Source: JAAYBY01 sp964654125
Lineage (GTDB): Bacteria; Bacillota; Clostridia; Saccharofermentanales; UBA5734
NCBI GenBank assembly: GCA_964654125.1
Contig: CAZZGG010000123.1
Span: forward strand, 1-7,177
Length of the DNA stretch: 7,177 nt
Direction: 5' to 3'
Shown: one piece after another, positions 4,632 through 7,177 of the stretch
Position numbering within the stretch: position 1 is the first letter of the stretch
How the letters are laid out: the number at the start of each line of letters is the position of its first letter
Made by a program: the position numbers and the translations under genes
Notes under the pieces: model-generated
The model's input: only the letters and a program-made list of their open reading frames with translations
The model's database searches: none
Told to the model about the DNA's origin: nothing

Positions 4632-6292
4632 AGGGGATAGACAAACGTAAGTTACTGCTGGTCATACCTTATCTGATCACCATATTGCTTACCACCAGAA
4701 TCTTTACAGCCTGGCGTTTGGCTGCAGGTAATACAGTTGATAGGATCCTAAACTTTGGCCATTCGCTGAGAATGGCCTTTTCTTTTCCCCTTCTTCCCGG
4801 GACAAGCCAGGATTTATTATTTGGCTTCGCAGCAGCTTTACTCTTGCGCCTCATTGTCGCTACTAAAGCCCAAAAGGCTCGTCAGTTTCGCAAAAATCGT
4901 GAATATGGCTCTGCTCGCTGGGGTAAACGAAAAGATATATTGCCCTTTATGGCCAAAGACCAGCAGCAGAACATCATCCTGACNNNNNNNNNNNNNNNNN
5001 NNNNNNNNNNNNNNNNNNNNNNNNNNNNNNNNNNNNNNNNNNNNNNNNNNNNNNNNNNNNNNNNNNNNNNNNNNNNNNNNNNNCTCAACACCATCAACTT
5101 CCGAAAATCTATGCACTATAATCCCTTTGCTTATATTCATAGTGAAAAGGACATCCTCAAGCTGGTAACTGCTTTGATTGCCAACACCAAAGGTGAAGGC
5201 AAAGGCGGTGATGATTTCTGGGTTAAGGCCGAAACACTTCTCTACACTGCCCTGATCGGCTACATCTATTATGAAGCTCCGGAAGAAGAACAAAACTTTT
5301 CTATGCTGCTTGATCTGATTGGCGCCAGCGAGGTCAGAGAAGATGATGAGCTGTTTCAAAATCCAGTCGACCTTATGTTCCAGGAGCTTGAGCGAAAGGA
5401 TCCGGACCATTTTGCGGTACGCCAGTACCGTAAATTCAAGCTTGCCGCCGGTAAGACAGCCAAGTCCATTTTAATCAGCTGTGGGGCCAGACTGGCTCCC
5501 TTTGATATCAAGGAGCTGCGTGACCTGACAGCTTATGATGAGCTGGAACTTGATCTTTTAGGGGATCGCAAGACAGCTTTATTCATTATCATCAGTGACA
5601 CAGATGACACCTTCAACTTCCTGGTTGCCCTGGCCTACACCCAGCTGTTTAACCTGCTCTGTGACAAGGCTGATGATGTTTATGGTGGCCGTCTACCCGT
5701 CCATGTCCGTTGTCTACTGGATGAAGCAGCCAACATTGGTCAGATTCCTCGTTTGGAAAAGCTGGTAGCAACCATCCGTAGCCGGGAGATTTCAGCCTGC
5801 CTGCTCTTACAGGCCCAGTCCCAGTTGAAGGCACTTTATAAGGATCACTGTGAAACAATAATCGGCAATATGGACAGTGTCTTGTTTTTAGGCGGTAAGG
5901 AAAGGACCACATTAAAAGAGCTATCTGAAATGCTCGGCAAGGAGACAATTGATCTGCTTAACACCGGAGAAAGCCGCGGCCGTGAGCGTTCTCATAGTCT
6001 GAACTATCAAAAACTGGGTAAGGATCTAATGAGCATTGACGAACTGGCCGTCCTCGACGGCAATAAGTGCATTCTGCAACTAAGAGGTATTCGTCCTTTC
6101 CTTTCGCATAAATATGATATAACCCAGCATCCAAACTACAAGTTTTTGTCTGATAGCAATCCACATAATGCCTTTGATATTGAGAAGTTCCTTTCAACAA
6201 AGCTGAAAATAGATCCTGCTGAACAATATGATGTCTATCAGTTTGATCTCACACAAGAAACTGAGGCCGCTTTGGAAGCGGTTCTTGATTAA
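4628..6292 (+). CDS. virD4: VirD4/TraG-type coupling ATPase, interrupted by an assembly gap
   Basis: This is the type IV coupling protein, a membrane-anchored hexameric ATPase that brings the relaxosome to the secretion channel. Two N-terminal membrane segments are visible at about residues 8-28 and 60-78, followed by YGSARWGKRKDI. The nucleotide-binding domain contains HYNPFAYI, the EEEQNF region, AGKTAKSILIS, Walker B CLLDEAANIG (D and E at residues 365-366, counting the gap as 100 nt), SREISACLLLQAQSQLKALY and GNMDSVLFLGGKE. The tail is acidic. The Walker A motif is missing because 100 N (4984-5083) fall where it should be. The frame stays open across the N run as written, but the true length of that part is unknown. 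The closest match I recall is the clostridial CD1115-type VirD4. There is no strong ribosome site; translation is probably coupled to pcfB through the ATGA overlap. Confidence 0.93.
   Translation: MKGIDKRKLLLVIPYLITILLTTRIFTAWRLAAGNTVDRILNFGHSLRMAFSFPLLPGTSQDLLFGFAAALLLRLIVATKAQKARQFRKNREYGSARWGKRKDILPFMAKDQQQNIILXXXXXXXXXXXXXXXXXXXXXXXXXXXXXXXXXXLNTINFRKSMHYNPFAYIHSEKDILKLVTALIANTKGEGKGGDDFWVKAETLLYTALIGYIYYEAPEEEQNFSMLLDLIGASEVREDDELFQNPVDLMFQELERKDPDHFAVRQYRKFKLAAGKTAKSILISCGARLAPFDIKELRDLTAYDELELDLLGDRKTALFIIISDTDDTFNFLVALAYTQLFNLLCDKADDVYGGRLPVHVRCLLDEAANIGQIPRLEKLVATIRSREISACLLLQAQSQLKALYKDHCETIIGNMDSVLFLGGKERTTLKELSEMLGKETIDLLNTGESRGRERSHSLNYQKLGKDLMSIDELAVLDGNKCILQLRGIRPFLSHKYDITQHPNYKFLSDSNPHNAFDIEKFLSTKLKIDPAEQYDVYQFDLTQETEAALEAVLD
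4984..5083. other. Run of exactly 100 N (assembly gap placeholder)
   Basis: Exactly one hundred N follow the codons for NIIL plus a partial codon and precede the codons for LNTINFRKSMHYNPF. A round 100 is the usual filler for a gap of unknown size. From memory, homologues have roughly 65-75 residues here, including Walker A and a DPKGE motif, so the true gap is probably about 200 bp. Confidence 0.9.
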
Positions 6293-6309
6293 AAACGGAG
6301 GAAATTTAC

Positions 6310-6525
6310 ATGGCTTTTTTTAACAGTGCAGTTGATGTTTTACAGACTCTGGTCATTGCCCTTGGTGCTGGTCTGGCTATCTGGGGGGTGATAAATCTGC
6401 TGGAAGGCTACGGCAATGATAATCCAGGTGCTAAATCCCAAGGCATGAAGCAACTGATGGCCGGGGGTGGCATTGCTCTGATTGGGCTTGTTCTAGTACC
6501 TCTCCTGTCCGGACTATTCGGTTAG
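6310..6525 (+). CDS. Maff2 family small membrane protein, 71 aa
   Basis: This very small protein belongs to the Maff2 family, which sits between VirD4 and the VirB6-like gene in Tn1549-type elements. Two hydrophobic helices are visible, at about residues 11-31 (LQTLVIALGAGLAIWGVINLL) and 49-70. They are joined by a hydrophilic loop with the family signature EGYGNDNPGAKSQGMKQ (32-48). Size and two-helix topology recall VirB2/TrbC-type pilins, but there is no long cleavable leader, so a pilin-like role is only an inference. ATG 6310 has GGAGG (6297-6301) 8 nt upstream. It lies 17 bp after virD4 and 12 bp before the VirB6-like gene, in the same operon. Confidence 0.92.
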   Translation: MAFFNSAVDVLQTLVIALGAGLAIWGVINLLEGYGNDNPGAKSQGMKQLMAGGGIALIGLVLVPLLSGLFG

Positions 6526-6537
6526 GCGCGAAACTAT

Positions 6538-7177
6538 ATGGATGGTATATTTACATACCTGGGTGAATGGCTAAAAGAGCTACTAATAGATGGTATCCTG
6601 GTTAACCTGACCGGCTTGTTCGATCAGGTTAACCAGCGTGTCAGTGAGATTGCTGATCAAATCGGCATGACCCCAGCCAGTTGGAACAGCAGCATTTTCC
6701 AGATGATCCGTAACCTATCGGAAACAGTTATCCTACCCATTGCTGGTGCCATTCTGGCCTTTGTTATGGCATATGAATTAATCCAGATGGTTATAGAACG
6801 TAATAACCTGCACGAAATCGAAACCTGGTTGTTTTTTAAGTGGATCTTCAAGACCTTTGTAGCTGTTCTCCTGGTCAGCAACACATTTAGCATTGTCACC
6901 GGTATTTTTGAAGCAGCTCAGAGTGTAGTTAGGTATTCATCCGGAATAATCAGTAGCAGTACAGCGATCAATCTTGATACAGCAACTGCGGATTTAACTG
7001 ATCAGCTCCTAGCTATGGAGATTGGACCTTTGATCGGGCTTTGGTTCCAAAGCCTGATCATCAGCTTTTCCATGCGCCTTTTATCTCTTTGTATATTTTT
7101 GGTTATTTTTGGCCGTATGATAGAGATATACCTGGTCACATCAATAGGCCCCATCCCGCTTGCCACCATGGCTAATC
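6538..7177 (+). CDS. VirB6/TrbL-like conjugal transfer membrane protein, partial (213 aa visible)
   Basis: This reads open from ATG 6538 to the window end, so the C-terminus is missing. It matches, from memory, the VirB6/TrbL-like proteins of clostridial conjugative elements (CD0411/CD1112 type), polytopic inner-membrane components of the transfer channel. An amphipathic N-terminal region (GIFTYLGEWLKELLIDGI, then NLTGLFDQVNQRVSEIADQI) precedes hydrophobic segments at about residues 62-85 and 98-124. A further long hydrophobic stretch at about 165-210 contains LWFQSLIISFSMRLLSLCIF and ends SIGPIPLATMAN. The family usually continues with several more helices. No good ribosome site precedes the start; it begins 12 bp after the Maff2 stop, so coupling is likely. 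A perfect 13-bp inverted repeat lies within codons 21-33. Confidence 0.9.
   Translation, partial: MDGIFTYLGEWLKELLIDGILVNLTGLFDQVNQRVSEIADQIGMTPASWNSSIFQMIRNLSETVILPIAGAILAFVMAYELIQMVIERNNLHEIETWLFFKWIFKTFVAVLLVSNTFSIVTGIFEAAQSVVRYSSGIISSSTAINLDTATADLTDQLLAMEIGPLIGLWFQSLIISFSMRLLSLCIFLVIFGRMIEIYLVTSIGPIPLATMAN
6598..6636. repeat. Perfect 13-bp inverted repeat in the VirB6-like gene
   Basis: CTGGTTAACCTGA (6598-6610) and TCAGGTTAACCAG (6624-6636) are exact reverse complements separated by 13 nt. Each arm also holds the 8-bp palindrome GGTTAACC. The repeat encodes LVNLT...DQVNQ, starting 60 nt after the start codon. It could form an mRNA hairpin near the start of translation or be a protein site. 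No T-run follows, so it is not an intrinsic terminator. Confidence 0.6.

Noticed and set aside
4838..5410. Long minus-strand reading frame across the N gap
   Set aside because: It is antisense to virD4, includes the undetermined bases, has no ribosome site that I can see and resembles no family; it is a shadow of the coding strand.
5649..6200. Minus-strand reading frames opposite the 3' half of virD4
   Set aside because: Rich in cysteine, histidine and arginine as is usual for antisense of coding DNA, while the plus strand carries clear conserved VirD4 motifs.
6598..6636. Intrinsic terminator
   Set aside because: The stem is perfect but no T-run follows and it lies inside an open conserved coding sequence.

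Overview
The window looks like the conserved front end of a conjugative element from a Gram-positive, low-to-mid GC bacterium of the Bacillota, most likely Clostridia or a close relative. The reasons are the strong AAGGAGG-type ribosome sites, the TTG and ATT starts, and a gene order I recognise from Tn1549/CTn-type integrative conjugative elements and related plasmids. No integrase, relaxase, oriT or cargo gene lies in the window, so I cannot tell an integrated element from a plasmid.

Layout: (1) 33-293, a small minus-strand gene of unknown function. (2) 294-688, an AT-rich divergent intergenic region. It holds a candidate promoter, a perfect 9-bp inverted repeat over its -10 box, and several short direct repeats; this is where control of the partition genes probably sits. 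(3) 689-2393, parA and parB, overlapping by 44 bp and followed by an intrinsic terminator at 2416-2439. (4) 2459-3316, a replication-initiator-like protein (winged helix plus DUF6017-type C-terminus). It appears to start at an ATT codon and carries in-frame 15-bp repeats in its central linker. (5) 3356-4122, two small conserved accessory genes (DUF7768/DUF4406-like and DUF3846). (6) 4146-7177, the start of the transfer module: PcfB (DUF3801), the VirD4/TraG coupling ATPase, the small two-helix Maff2 membrane protein and a VirB6/TrbL-like channel protein cut by the window end.

ParA/ParB and the Rep-like protein would keep the element (or its excised circle) maintained. PcfB, VirD4, Maff2 and VirB6-like belong to the type IV secretion apparatus that exports the DNA. 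Genes from 2459 on are all on the plus strand, closely spaced, with no terminator visible between them, so they probably form one operon. The VirD4 gene contains a run of exactly 100 N (4984-5083), an assembly-gap placeholder that hides its Walker A motif.

I found no clearly new system. The points most worth a second look are the ATT start, the 15-bp repeats inside the rep gene (possible internal origin), the palindromic promoter region before parA, and a perfect 13-bp inverted repeat early in the VirB6-like gene. All family assignments rest on recognition from memory; no search was run.
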